64,000 bases of DNA from Nodosilinea sp. FACHB-131 (lineage in GTDB: Bacteria; Cyanobacteriota; Cyanobacteriia; Phormidesmidales; Phormidesmidaceae). The position numbers were made by a program, and so were the translations under genes. Positions within the stretch are counted from its first letter, which is position 1; each line of letters opens with the position of its first letter. The stretch covers positions 1 to 64,000 of the forward strand of contig NZ_JACJOF010000017.1 of assembly GCF_014695395.1 (NCBI RefSeq), read 5' to 3'. Of this stretch, positions 9,648-17,467 are shown piece after piece. The notes beneath the pieces are model-generated. The model was given only the letters and a program-made list of their open reading frames with translations, was not told where the DNA came from and ran no database searches.

Positions 9648-10292
9648 CTAATGAAATTTGTTGGCACCTCCTTCATACAGCTCAAGAAAGACTTTTCGCA
9701 GTCGCTCCAGGGCGCGCGATTCACGTTTTCTCAACGTCTGAGCGGAGGGTACAATGACTTCCTCAGACTCGGCTATGTATTTGTAGTGCTGACGGATTTG
9801 CTCGTAGGTTTTGTGGTGAATAAACTTCATGCGGATGAGTGCCTGATCGGCTTTGGAGAGCCGGTTCAAGGCAACTTCTAAACACTCTAACTGTTCGATC
9901 AGCTCAGACTCTATCAGCGGGCTTTTAGAATGCTGCGCTAGCTGCGTTGCCATGGCAACTTTGCGTTCATCCTTAATTGTGGCGTCGACCTTGCTCCTGA
10001 GAATATTTAGGCAAACCTGGCGTAGCCAAACCTCTGGCTTTTTTATCGGTAGATTGTGCCTAAGAATATACTCAACTCCCCGTTTAATACCCTCAATCAC
10101 CACATCGTCGAGATCAATGTTGGCAATGTGCCACTGTCGGGCAAAGCGAATTAGAAATTTATACAGTGCGGTGCCCTTAAACTCGTCGGGCATGAGCAAA
10201 TAGCTAACGGCTGTAACGAACTCATACACCAGCTCGTGGCCAGGCCCCTGATCAGCGGGCTGCTTTGGGGGGGTATTGGTGGCATTGGTCAT
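9648..10292 (-). CDS. Sigma-70-family (ECF-like) RNA polymerase sigma factor, divergent
   Basis: A 214-residue protein with a two-domain sigma layout. Region 2-like sequence is at about 42-100 (FLIRFARQWHIANIDLDDVV, then a helix with KKPEVWLRQVCLNIL). A region-4 helix-turn-helix is at about 140-205 (LNRLSKADQALIRMKFIHHKTYEQI ... QTLRKRESRALERL). The insertion of about 12 residues inside region 4 (IAESEEVIVPSA) is unusual. It starts with a TGA/ATG overlap with the upstream 101-residue ORF and has AGGA 9 bases ahead. It probably directs a small regulon; its promoter sequence cannot be deduced here. Confidence 0.75.
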   Translation of the reverse strand: MTNATNTPPKQPADQGPGHELVYEFVTAVSYLLMPDEFKGTALYKFLIRFARQWHIANIDLDDVVIEGIKRGVEYILRHNLPIKKPEVWLRQVCLNILRSKVDATIKDERKVAMATQLAQHSKSPLIESELIEQLECLEVALNRLSKADQALIRMKFIHHKTYEQIRQHYKYIAESEEVIVPSAQTLRKRESRALERLRKVFLELYEGGANKFH

Positions 10293-10594
10293 TGCCAGAG
10301 TCCTCGTAGGGTGAGCGGGGGGCTAACGGAGAAAAACAGATACCATTCGGGGTTAATCAGCTTTAAGTCGGTAGTGCGCTCCAGAGGAAAATCGTGACTT
10401 TTTGTCAGTTCACCCAGATCGGTTGGAGAATCTAGGCGATCAACGCAGGGTTGCAGCTTTGTTTGAACGAGTGTCCTTAGGTTGTCTAGCACCCGCCGAG
10501 TAAATCGAATGGCGCTAGCAATCCAGCCTTTAAATCGCAGCCGATTGGGTATATTGGCTGCGTCTGAGTCGGTAACAGCGAAATGGCGAACCAT
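10289..10594 (-). CDS. Small hypothetical protein translationally coupled to the sigma-like gene
   Basis: A 101-residue basic protein of no family I recognise. Its stop overlaps the sigma start (CAATGACC), the hallmark of translational coupling. Its own ATG has GAGGA at the same distance as the sigma gene (GAGGACATAGATCG against GAGGACTCTGGCA), which supports it being translated. It has no transmembrane segment and no Cys/His cluster, so it does not look like a ZAS anti-sigma factor. A regulatory partner of the sigma factor is inferred from gene order only. Confidence 0.5.
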   Translation of the reverse strand: MVRHFAVTDSDAANIPNRLRFKGWIASAIRFTRRVLDNLRTLVQTKLQPCVDRLDSPTDLGELTKSHDFPLERTTDLKLINPEWYLFFSVSPPLTLRGLWQ

Positions 10595-10733
10595 CGATCT
10601 ATGTCCTCAACGAACGGTGCAACGAATTGAACTATCTGTGGGGTAGTGGGCTACGACGGCAAAGTGTGACTCAATTAAACGGGAAGTTTTTGTGCAGCCC
10701 CTAAACAGTCAATCCCCTAGCAGCTGACTGATT

Positions 10734-10958
10734 TTAGGCAGGTTCAATTAGCAGGGTGTTGCCCTGACGATCGATTGGGCGAATGGCATCGCCAGCCTGA
10801 AAGCTATAGCCCGCCAAGGCAGCGCGAGCCGTCCAATACACGCCGTTGACGCGTACGACCCACTCCAGACCCGGCTGTTCCACAGAATGAATTACCCCAA
10901 CGCCGGGATAAAATTTGCCGTCAAGAAGAGCCCTTACTGGTGTATTCAAGATAGTCAT
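10734..10958 (-). CDS. NfeD-like OB-fold small protein
   Basis: A 74-residue protein made of short strands: VIHSVEQPGLEWVVRVNGVYWTAR and AGDAIRPIDRQGNTLLIEPA. This matches the C-terminal OB domain of NfeD, here without the membrane part. A strong Shine-Dalgarno (AGGAGG, 9-10 bases ahead) fixes the ATG. NfeD domains accompany stomatin/SPFH proteins; none is encoded nearby. It stands alone. Confidence 0.7.
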   Translation of the reverse strand: MTILNTPVRALLDGKFYPGVGVIHSVEQPGLEWVVRVNGVYWTARAALAGYSFQAGDAIRPIDRQGNTLLIEPA

Positions 10959-11122
10959 GGCAGATGTGCCTCCTTTTCTCGCTCACTAATAAGTGGAGGC
11001 AGAGGCCAGCATGTGACATATGTAGTACGAAATGTGTACAAAAAAGCTCACCTTGGTAGGGCGAGCTTTTGAGACATCAGCGTAAATTTTGGTGCTAGAT
11101 CGCGATCGGAGGGGCGCACAGC
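10959..11122. other. Spacer with a hairpin
   Basis: Apart from a small stem-loop (11042-11070) and HIP1-like sites near 11101, no gene was found between the NfeD-like gene and the 40-codon candidate ORF. Together with the candidate and the stretch 11246-11415, the gap between well-supported genes is 457 bases. Confidence 0.4.
11041..11070 (-). terminator. Probable terminator for leftward transcripts
   Basis: AAAAGCTC (11042-11049) pairs with GAGCTTTT (11063-11070). Read leftwards, the stem is followed by TTTTTT. It would end transcripts of the candidate 40-residue ORF or of the SpoIID gene further upstream. Confidence 0.5.
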
Positions 11123-11245
11123 CTAATCAGCTGCCACTTCGGTCGATAGTCGATGTTGTCGAGGCAAAGGTTGGTCCAAGCGCTCAACGCAACCAAAATG
11201 ACAAGGGCGATCGCCGCCTGTAAAACGCACAGATGCGTAGCTCAT
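11123..11245 (-). CDS. Candidate 40-residue small protein with CHFGC motif
   Basis: An open frame of 40 codons from ATG (11243-11245) to TAG (11123-11125). The Shine-Dalgarno AGGAG lies 8 bases ahead of the ATG, better than many long genes here have. The product is basic, begins MSYASVRFTGG and contains CHFGC. It is downstream of SpoIID on the same strand and ahead of a terminator. The ribosome site is the main support; I know no family for it. It could be a chance frame. Confidence 0.4.
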   Translation of the reverse strand: MSYASVRFTGGDRPCHFGCVERLDQPLPRQHRLSTEVAAD

Positions 11246-11415
11246 GGGGTGCGCTCCTAACGCTTACACAAGTTGGCTGCGTTGGGGCAGTAGGTGTGAC
11301 TACGGTGCGCTTAAACTCGGCTCAGCAGTTGCACCCGCTGCGCAGCGGATGACTTTGAGCGTCCTAACTCGAATGGCGATCGCGGTGAACCGCACAGGAG
11401 CAGCAGGCTATAGCC

Positions 11416-12654
11416 CTACTCCACCACTAGGCGGGAGAGGCTGGTGCCGGGGTAGTAGTTGCCCAAAATTTGGGTGTAGTTGTAGCCCTTAGAGGCCAGT
11501 TCCATAGCACCGGTTTGGCTCATGCCGTTGCCGCCGTGGGCGGCCTGCACGATCGCATCCGACGCTGCATAGAGCGATTCGACAATGCCGCCGTTATAGC
11601 TAATGAACTCGCCCGTAGTGTCAGCCACCGCCGCCTGGGTCGTGTTGGTCTCTTTGGCGATACCCTTGTAGGCCTGGTAGCGCTGAGTATTGTCAAGGTC
11701 GTAGGCGCGCTCGGCGTGACGCACGTGGTGCACCAGCGCGTAAGAGCGAGCGGCTACCGCCTGGGCCTTGAGCGCTTCGGCGGGCCAGCCCACATACATT
11801 TCGCTGCCGACAACACTGCTGAGGTAATCGTGCATCAGCACATAGTTGACGGCCATCAGGCCAGAGCCATCGGTGATCATCAGCACGCGACCCTTGTACC
11901 AGCTGTCACCCACAAAGACATAGCCGCCTTCGCCGGGCTCTAGCCAAGCGGTGTTGCTGAGGGTGCAGTTGCCGACAGCCATGCCAGACCCCTGGGGTTT
12001 GAGCACTAGGCTGCTCTGGGCAGGCAGGTTGCAGTGGTTTTGGCCATTGATATCCATCAGGTAGCCGTCTACAGAAGTGGCTACCTCGAGGCTGGAGGCG
12101 TTTTTGGCGACTGCCACCCGCATCTCTAGGTTGGTGTCAATGGTTTTGCCGGGGTCAAAGGCGGCGCCAGCATTGCTAGGAGCTGGTGGGGCCGACGGCT
12201 GAGGCAGCGATCGCGTTGGGCCAGAGTTACTAGCTGGTTGGGCAGGTTGGACTTGGGCCTTTGCTGGGCTAGGGGCGGCAACTGGGGCAGCGGCCGCCGT
12301 AGGAGCTTTGGCTGCGGCGACGGCTGCCTCGTCGTTGGCAGGGAGCGTGGCCTGCACCAGCAATCGCCGCGCCCGATAGAGATCGACAATCGACTGACGC
12401 ACCATACCCGTGGTCTCCCACAGGACCGGGCTGAGGTTGCCGGCCTTATTCTCCCGACCCCCAAAGGGAGCCGCCGACACCTGCACCAGCAGTAGGCCAG
12501 CAAAAACTAGCCCACCAAAAATCTTAATTCGGTGGCTCTTATTACCCATTGCCAAAGGTGATGGCAGCGGCTTGGCATGCAGCGGTTTGAGCCGAACAGA
12601 TTTGAGTCGCACCGGTCTCAGCCTTGGCAGCTGAGCTTTCCAGAGATCTCTCAT
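11416..12654 (-). CDS. SpoIID/LytB domain protein
   Basis: A 412-residue envelope protein. A basic N-terminus is followed by one hydrophobic segment (about 47-61: IFGGLVFAGLLLVQV) as anchor or signal. A Pro/Ala-rich linker follows (about 110-170). The C-terminal SpoIID domain shows GWPAEALKAQAVAARSYAL, AYKGIAKETNTTQAAVADTTG and HGNGMSQ-like GGNGMSQTGAMELASKGY, ending YYPGTSL. In sporulating bacteria SpoIID is a lytic transglycosylase acting on peptidoglycan; in cyanobacteria a wall role is likely but unproven. The start is uncertain; an internal ATG at 12549 also precedes the membrane segment. Confidence 0.85.
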   Translation of the reverse strand: MRDLWKAQLPRLRPVRLKSVRLKPLHAKPLPSPLAMGNKSHRIKIFGGLVFAGLLLVQVSAAPFGGRENKAGNLSPVLWETTGMVRQSIVDLYRARRLLVQATLPANDEAAVAAAKAPTAAAAPVAAPSPAKAQVQPAQPASNSGPTRSLPQPSAPPAPSNAGAAFDPGKTIDTNLEMRVAVAKNASSLEVATSVDGYLMDINGQNHCNLPAQSSLVLKPQGSGMAVGNCTLSNTAWLEPGEGGYVFVGDSWYKGRVLMITDGSGLMAVNYVLMHDYLSSVVGSEMYVGWPAEALKAQAVAARSYALVHHVRHAERAYDLDNTQRYQAYKGIAKETNTTQAAVADTTGEFISYNGGIVESLYAASDAIVQAAHGGNGMSQTGAMELASKGYNYTQILGNYYPGTSLSRLVVE

Positions 12655-13044
12655 GGTTGTTTAGCCCAATACCCACACGTTATGTAATAGGACCATGGTC
12701 AGAAGCCTTTGTCACATTTAAGGATAAACGTTAAAAAATGCGTCAGCTCAAACACATTCGTAACATATGCCTAAAGACATAGATTTAGAAAGTTTGGACG
12801 TTTATAGCTTATAGAGCGGCTTGTCAGTTCCTGCAGAAAATCCCTCCAGTCCCTGTTGGTCTTAGCATCAGGCTCAAAAGTTGTTGGTCAAAGCATTAGC
12901 CGAGCGCGTTATGGGAGTGGGCAACACCATCTTCATAGATCTCCATCGTTCAAAGGCAACGACCAGGCCGTCTAAAGGAGACGGTTCTTAATCCTCTCAA
13001 GTTCCCAACCTAGGGAAAAAGCAGGCTTCTGTCTCCAGAGTTGC
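12655..13044. other. Intergenic region upstream of SpoIID gene
   Basis: A 390-base spacer between two leftward genes. It should carry the SpoIID-gene promoter. A 6-bp hairpin (CCGTCT...AGACGG, near 12970-12985) was seen, without a T-run. No gene or repeat was recognised. Confidence 0.45.
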
Positions 13045-14829
13045 CTAGAGAGGCGTGCATTCGTAGTGGCTGTAGGGATGGCCACCGCTGCCCGTTTGGC
13101 TTAGCTGCCGGCATCCGTTGGCGCTCAAATCGGAGCCAATGTGGATAAACCAGAGGTCGAAGGGGCGAGGCAGGGTGGAGAGAATTTCGGCCAGCTTTTC
13201 TTCAGGGGGCACCGAGGGGTTGCTGGGCAAGGTCCAAAGGAAAAATTGGGGCGGCACAGTCCACCCGCTGTCTAGGGTACTGGGGTTGAAATGGCGGTGG
13301 ATCTCCCAACCGATGCTCAACATCTCATGGCCAATCACCGTGGGCTTGCCTTCTTCAATGGTGGCGGGAAAGCCTATGAGCACTGGGTGGGTCGATTCTG
13401 CTTGGATGGTGCGAACCAGCTGGGCCGGCGCAAAATATTTGGCAAAGGCCAGATTGCTGACGACAAAGAGAGCGCTGGCTAGACCGGCAATCCAGAACAG
13501 TTGAACGCTGCGTCGCCCGGAGATTTTTTGCTGAGTAAAGGGAATTTGGAGCGATCGCAACTGGGCTGTGGTCTCTGGCCAGTAGACAGCCAACAGCCCC
13601 CCTATCAGCACCATCACACCGGGATGGAACACAAAATTGTACCGATGCCCTCGGGTGATATCCATGCCTAAGCTATAGGTGACCGCAAAAAAGAGGGCGA
13701 TCGCCGCCAGCACAAACCCGCCCATCAAAAACAGGCCAAACCGGCCGTTGTCAGATTGACTCACCAGGTGCCTGGCCCGCAGCAGTTGTGCCACCATCCA
13801 CAGCAGCACCGGCAGCAGCACCAGCACCGACAGCACCACGGCGGTGATGCCTACAACGCCTTGGGCATTGGTGATGGGCGTGATCACCATAAAGATCAGC
13901 CCGACGAGGGTCTGGGCGATCGGGTCGAGCCACACCCTGGGCTGGCTGAGGTCAATGGCCAAATTAGAGGACTGGCTGCTGCCGTAGAAGTTGAGCAGCA
14001 CCGGCAGCCATACCAGGCAAGCAGCTAGCGTTCCCAGCATGACTGCGTAGAGCCGTCGCCAGGGGCGTTGCCAGAGCGCCTGGGGATGGGTTCGCCCCTG
14101 GTAAATAGCCAATGCCGCTAGCACCAAGGCCTGGGCCAGCAGCGCTAGCACCGTAAAGTAGTGGGTGGCAAACGCCAGGGCATTGATCCCCACCCACAGC
14201 AGCGCCAAAGGCAGGGAAATTGGTTGGGGGGCGGCTGCTTCGGGGTGGGGGCGGCGCAGGCTCCACCCTCCTGCGGCAAAACAGGCTAGCCCCAGCGTCA
14301 CCATCAGGGTGGCCATGCTGTAGTGCCGCGCCTCCTGAGACATGGCCACTCCAAAGGGCGACACGGCCATGAAGGCGGCACCGATTTGCCCAGCCAGCAC
14401 TGAGCGAAACCCTAACCACCCGGCTAGATAGACTGCTGGCGCGCTCAAGGCCCCAAACAGAGCGGGCAGGGCGCGCGCCGCCCAGGGTAAGGCCACCCCC
14501 TGGGCGGTGGGAAATAGGTTCATCCACAGATGGGCGATCGCAAAGTAGGCAGGAGGATGGTTGTCTTCCTGCATGAGGTAGTGAATGGCTGAGCCCACGG
14601 TCGCCTCTGGCCGGGGCTGAAGGGGCGTCAACAGCTGGTCTAGGGGAACGACCTGGTCGAGGGGAGCCGAGTAGCTGCTGTTGCCCAGGGTGAAGATCAC
14701 CGTGGCGGCCTCGTCCATCCAGAGGGGCTTGCTCACCAAAAATGACAGGCGCAGGGCCAGGGCTATTCCAAACCACAGCAGCATCCAGAAGGCTGTGGGT
14801 GACAGCTGCCATGTTTTGAATAACCGCAT
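13045..14829 (-). CDS. GT39-type membrane glycosyltransferase (ArnT/PMT-like)
   Basis: A 594-residue polytopic protein with about 12 hydrophobic helices. Early in the chain it has WMDEAATVIF, the acidic D-E motif in the first outside loop of GT39/GT-C enzymes. Downstream, QEDNHPPAYFAIAHLWM carries the second conserved loop, and SQEARHYSMATLM the third. Such enzymes move sugars from polyprenyl-phosphate donors to lipid or protein outside the membrane. The ATG at 14829 is preferred over an in-frame TTG four codons upstream. The substrate is unknown. Confidence 0.8.
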   Translation of the reverse strand: MRLFKTWQLSPTAFWMLLWFGIALALRLSFLVSKPLWMDEAATVIFTLGNSSYSAPLDQVVPLDQLLTPLQPRPEATVGSAIHYLMQEDNHPPAYFAIAHLWMNLFPTAQGVALPWAARALPALFGALSAPAVYLAGWLGFRSVLAGQIGAAFMAVSPFGVAMSQEARHYSMATLMVTLGLACFAAGGWSLRRPHPEAAAPQPISLPLALLWVGINALAFATHYFTVLALLAQALVLAALAIYQGRTHPQALWQRPWRRLYAVMLGTLAACLVWLPVLLNFYGSSQSSNLAIDLSQPRVWLDPIAQTLVGLIFMVITPITNAQGVVGITAVVLSVLVLLPVLLWMVAQLLRARHLVSQSDNGRFGLFLMGGFVLAAIALFFAVTYSLGMDITRGHRYNFVFHPGVMVLIGGLLAVYWPETTAQLRSLQIPFTQQKISGRRSVQLFWIAGLASALFVVSNLAFAKYFAPAQLVRTIQAESTHPVLIGFPATIEEGKPTVIGHEMLSIGWEIHRHFNPSTLDSGWTVPPQFFLWTLPSNPSVPPEEKLAEILSTLPRPFDLWFIHIGSDLSANGCRQLSQTGSGGHPYSHYECTPL

Positions 14830-14941
14830 AACACTGCCCAAGAAGTTTCAGAGTTGATAATACTCCCCAGCATCGGCTCTGGGGTATTGTGCCTGAGATA
14901 CGCCCTGGCGATCGCGCCCGTTAGAAAAACTAGAGAGCTGC

Positions 14942-14976
14942 AAAAAAAATAAGGGCTCCAGCCTTGGCTGAAACCC
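14942..14976 (-). terminator. Rho-independent terminator of the DUF975-like gene
   Basis: AGGGCTCCAGCC and GGCTGAAACCCT pair (two wobble positions) around TT. Eight A (14942-14949) give a T-run when read leftwards. It lies 26 bases past the stop of the membrane-protein gene. Confidence 0.75.
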
Positions 14977-15001
14977 TAAAACCTCTAAATTAGGCGATCG
15001 C

Positions 15002-15676
15002 TCAAACGGCGACGTCGGACACTGAATTGAGACCCACAATGTCTTCGTAGGCCGCTGCAATGATGCAAACCGAAAGCGGAATGGTCACGAGCAAGCCAAC
15101 GCCCAGCAGAAGGGCACCGCCAAAATTCAGCAAGAAAATCAGCAGCAGCAGCCCAAAGAACGAAAACCATTTTTTGGTGATCAGTTTACGGCTGGTTTCC
15201 ATGGCCTGCCAGAAGTCGGCGCTTTTGTCGATCACCAGCGGTTGGGCAAATAGATAAGCCACGGCCAGGTAAACGCCTGGTAAAACCAACAGCACAAACC
15301 CGATAGCGATCAAAACACCCGAGACGAGCGAAACCAGAAAGAGGGGCAGAAACTTATTGAACCCTTGAAAAAAGTCGTTAAATACCGTATTGCGATTTCG
15401 CGCTATTTGGAAGGCTACAAAGTAATAACCTGCGGTAAGCGCCGGGGTAACTATGTTAAAGGCCAAACTGAGAATGCCGCCGCTGGGACCATCTGCGCTT
15501 CTGGTGCCAATGGGAGCAGGCAGAATAGAGATCACAATTTGGATAAGCACTAGCAGCAGCGTAAACGCGACAAACAGCGGTGCTTTAGCCTTAAAGATCT
15601 CCCACCCGCGGCTAAAGTAATCACCGATTTTGACCTCGTAGTCTCGGCCGGTCAAATCAGAACTAAAACTACTCAT
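15002..15676 (-). CDS. Integral membrane protein, DUF975/YciC-like
   Basis: A 224-residue protein with about five to six hydrophobic helices. It opens with a cytoplasmic segment (YEVKIGDYFSRGWEIFKAKAP). The layout of helices with PGVYLAVAYLFAQPLVIDK followed by FWQAMETSRKLITKKWFSFFGLLL resembles the DUF975/GlpQ-membrane-domain group. In that group the D-x(8-12)-A-x3-S-x5-G/K-W motif is conserved. Function is unknown. The gene stands alone with its own terminator. Confidence 0.65.
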   Translation of the reverse strand: MSSFSSDLTGRDYEVKIGDYFSRGWEIFKAKAPLFVAFTLLLVLIQIVISILPAPIGTRSADGPSGGILSLAFNIVTPALTAGYYFVAFQIARNRNTVFNDFFQGFNKFLPLFLVSLVSGVLIAIGFVLLVLPGVYLAVAYLFAQPLVIDKSADFWQAMETSRKLITKKWFSFFGLLLLIFLLNFGGALLLGVGLLVTIPLSVCIIAAAYEDIVGLNSVSDVAV

Positions 15677-15845
15677 TGTTCTTCACAATCCCCAAAGATT
15701 ATTGAGTAGGATATCGGTTTCACATTAACCGGGGGTGAAAACGCGGCAAAAATTAACCTGAGTGCACCTATCTTAGGGTTGATTTGTAACTAGTTCTAAC
15801 GTTGAAGAGAGAATTTTTGATGGGCATGACAGGGGGCGATCGCCC

Positions 15846-16262
15846 TCAATCGATCACCGGGCTGCCGTGGTGGTGAATCATGTACCACTGATCAGCTATG
15901 CGCTCAAACCCATTGGTGGCCATCGATCGCGCCTCTAGACGGCGACTGCCAAAGCGATCGCTCCCGGCTTCGCTGCCGCTGATTTGCAGCACGTTTTCGA
16001 TCAGCACCACGTAGGCCAGGTCGCCGCTGATTTCAACGGTGAGAATGTCGGTGTCGATTTCGAGGTAGCTGGTGTTCTCAAAGATGCGGACCCAGGCCTC
16101 GCGAATGTCAACCCAGCCCTTGAGGGCATCGCGCCCGGGATGGATGCAGAGGCAGCCCATGCCCTTCGACCAGACCGCCTCCATGGCTTCTATGTCCTTT
16201 TTCTCGAAGGAGCGGTAGAAAGCCTGGTTTGCGGCCAAGACCAGTTCGCGATCGCCAGCCAT
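15846..16262 (-). CDS. NTF2-like/SnoaL-type protein
   Basis: A 138-residue protein of the cone-shaped alpha+beta NTF2 fold: LAANQAFYRSFEKKDIEAMEAVW, then CIHPGRDALKGWVDIREAWVRIF, then strands ending GFERIADQWYMIHHHGSPV. The CIHPG-GW-I-W series is typical of a cyanobacterial/proteobacterial subgroup annotated only as nuclear transport factor 2 family. The ATG at 16262 is chosen because upstream codons carry no family sequence. It is divergent from the ABC ATPase gene; the 104-base spacer must hold both promoters. No enzymatic function can be stated. Confidence 0.75.
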   Translation of the reverse strand: MAGDRELVLAANQAFYRSFEKKDIEAMEAVWSKGMGCLCIHPGRDALKGWVDIREAWVRIFENTSYLEIDTDILTVEISGDLAYVVLIENVLQISGSEAGSDRFGSRRLEARSMATNGFERIADQWYMIHHHGSPVID

Positions 16263-16366
16263 AGGGTCCTCACTGATAAGATACAGGGGCTTTCCCTGCC
16301 TCCCGTCTTGAGCATAACCAACGGTAGGGGAAGGCAACCACCTCCGGCCGCAAAGTTGCACACCCG

Positions 16367-17278
16367 ATGCTAAAACTCGCCAATCTCTGTAAGCGCTACG
16401 GTTCTAAGCCGGTTTTGCAAAATCTCAGCCTGAGCCTACAGCCAGGGGAAATCTACGGTCTGCTCGGGCCCAACGGGGCCGGCAAAACCACCACCATCAA
16501 CATTATCTGCGGCCTGCTTAAGGCCGATAACGGCACGGTCACCATCGGCGATCGCCCCGCCGGAGAGGCCACCAAAGCCTGGGTGGGGGTGATGCCCCAA
16601 AGCAACCTGCTCTACGGCAGTCTGACGTGTAGCGACAACCTGTTTTTCTTTGGCCGCCTCTACGGTCTCTCCCGCCAGGACTGTCAGCGACGGGTGGATG
16701 TGTGCCTGGAGTCGGTGCAACTTTTAGACAAAAAACATGTCCCCGTCGAGCGCCTCAGCGGCGGCATGCAGCGGCGGCTAAGCATGGCGGCGGCGATTTT
16801 ACACCGTCCCAAGCTGGTGATTCTCGACGAGCCCACCACCGGGCTCGATATTGAGGCGCGTCAAGAGCTATGGCAGCTGATTCGCCAGTTTAAGTCGATG
16901 GGGGTGACGGTGCTGCTCACCTCCCACCTGCTAGATGAGGTCGAGCGCTTGTGCCAGCGGATCGGCATTCTGCGCCAGGGGCAACTGCTGGCAGAGGGCA
17001 CCTTAGAGGAACTGCGATCGCGCATTCCCGCCCAGGAGATTGTCACGGTAGAGACTAAGGATCCGCAGGGGGCGATCGCCCGGGCTCGGCAGCTCGGCTA
17101 CCCCCACCGCACCTACGGCGGCGACCTGGCCTTTTGGGTGCCCAACCAGCTCGAACTCAAGGACCTGCTCGATCGCTTCGACGGCATTCCGCTCGACTCG
17201 ATCGCCCGTAGCCCGGTCAAGTTAGAACATGTCTATTTGGAAGTGACTCGGCAGCCTGGGAAACCTATGGGGGTATAG
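16367..17278 (+). CDS. ABC transporter ATP-binding protein (ABC-2 type)
   Basis: A 303-residue ATPase with Walker A GPNGAGKTTT (about 34-43), signature LSGGMQRRLSMA (about 130), Walker B KLVILDEPTTGLD (about 150) and switch His in LTSHLLDEVE. The C-terminal 80 residues are the extension typical of ABC-2 exporters (drug, polysaccharide or lipid export). No permease gene follows; the next rightward gene is more than 2 kb away, so its membrane partner must be encoded elsewhere. The start has no good ribosome site, but homologues begin at the same place. Confidence 0.9.
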   Translation: MLKLANLCKRYGSKPVLQNLSLSLQPGEIYGLLGPNGAGKTTTINIICGLLKADNGTVTIGDRPAGEATKAWVGVMPQSNLLYGSLTCSDNLFFFGRLYGLSRQDCQRRVDVCLESVQLLDKKHVPVERLSGGMQRRLSMAAAILHRPKLVILDEPTTGLDIEARQELWQLIRQFKSMGVTVLLTSHLLDEVERLCQRIGILRQGQLLAEGTLEELRSRIPAQEIVTVETKDPQGAIARARQLGYPHRTYGGDLAFWVPNQLELKDLLDRFDGIPLDSIARSPVKLEHVYLEVTRQPGKPMGV

Positions 17279-17355
17279 GGTTTAAGGTTTTGGGTATAGG
17301 GCTCGTCTCGCACCTTGAACCCTACACCTAACACCTGACACCTCACTCATCTACC
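17278..17355. repeat. Intergenic GGGT-TTAAGG/CCTTGAACCC repeat
   Basis: AGGGTTTAAGGT (17277-17288) is answered by ACCTTGAACCCT (17311-17322) with one mismatch, followed by ACACCTAACACCTGACACC. This looks like one of the short-word intergenic repeats seen elsewhere in the window. It may also fold as the 3' end of the ABC transcript. Confidence 0.4.
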
Positions 17356-17467
17356 CATTATTACGACCAGATCGGCTGTGGCGCTTAGCCCCAGCACCAG
17401 AGAGGTGTTGGCATTGGGTAAACCCCCTGGGCGAGTGTCACATTGGCCACAGATTTTGCATAGATCG

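Noticed and set aside
11244-11492. An 82-codon rightward frame before the SpoIID gene
   Set aside because: It overlaps the end of SpoIID and has no family features; the 40-codon leftward frame has the better ribosome site.
13964-14812. A 282-codon frame overlapping the GT39 gene on the same strand
   Set aside because: Low-complexity, Ala/Gly/Arg-rich frame shadow; the GT39 reading has clear motifs and membrane helices.
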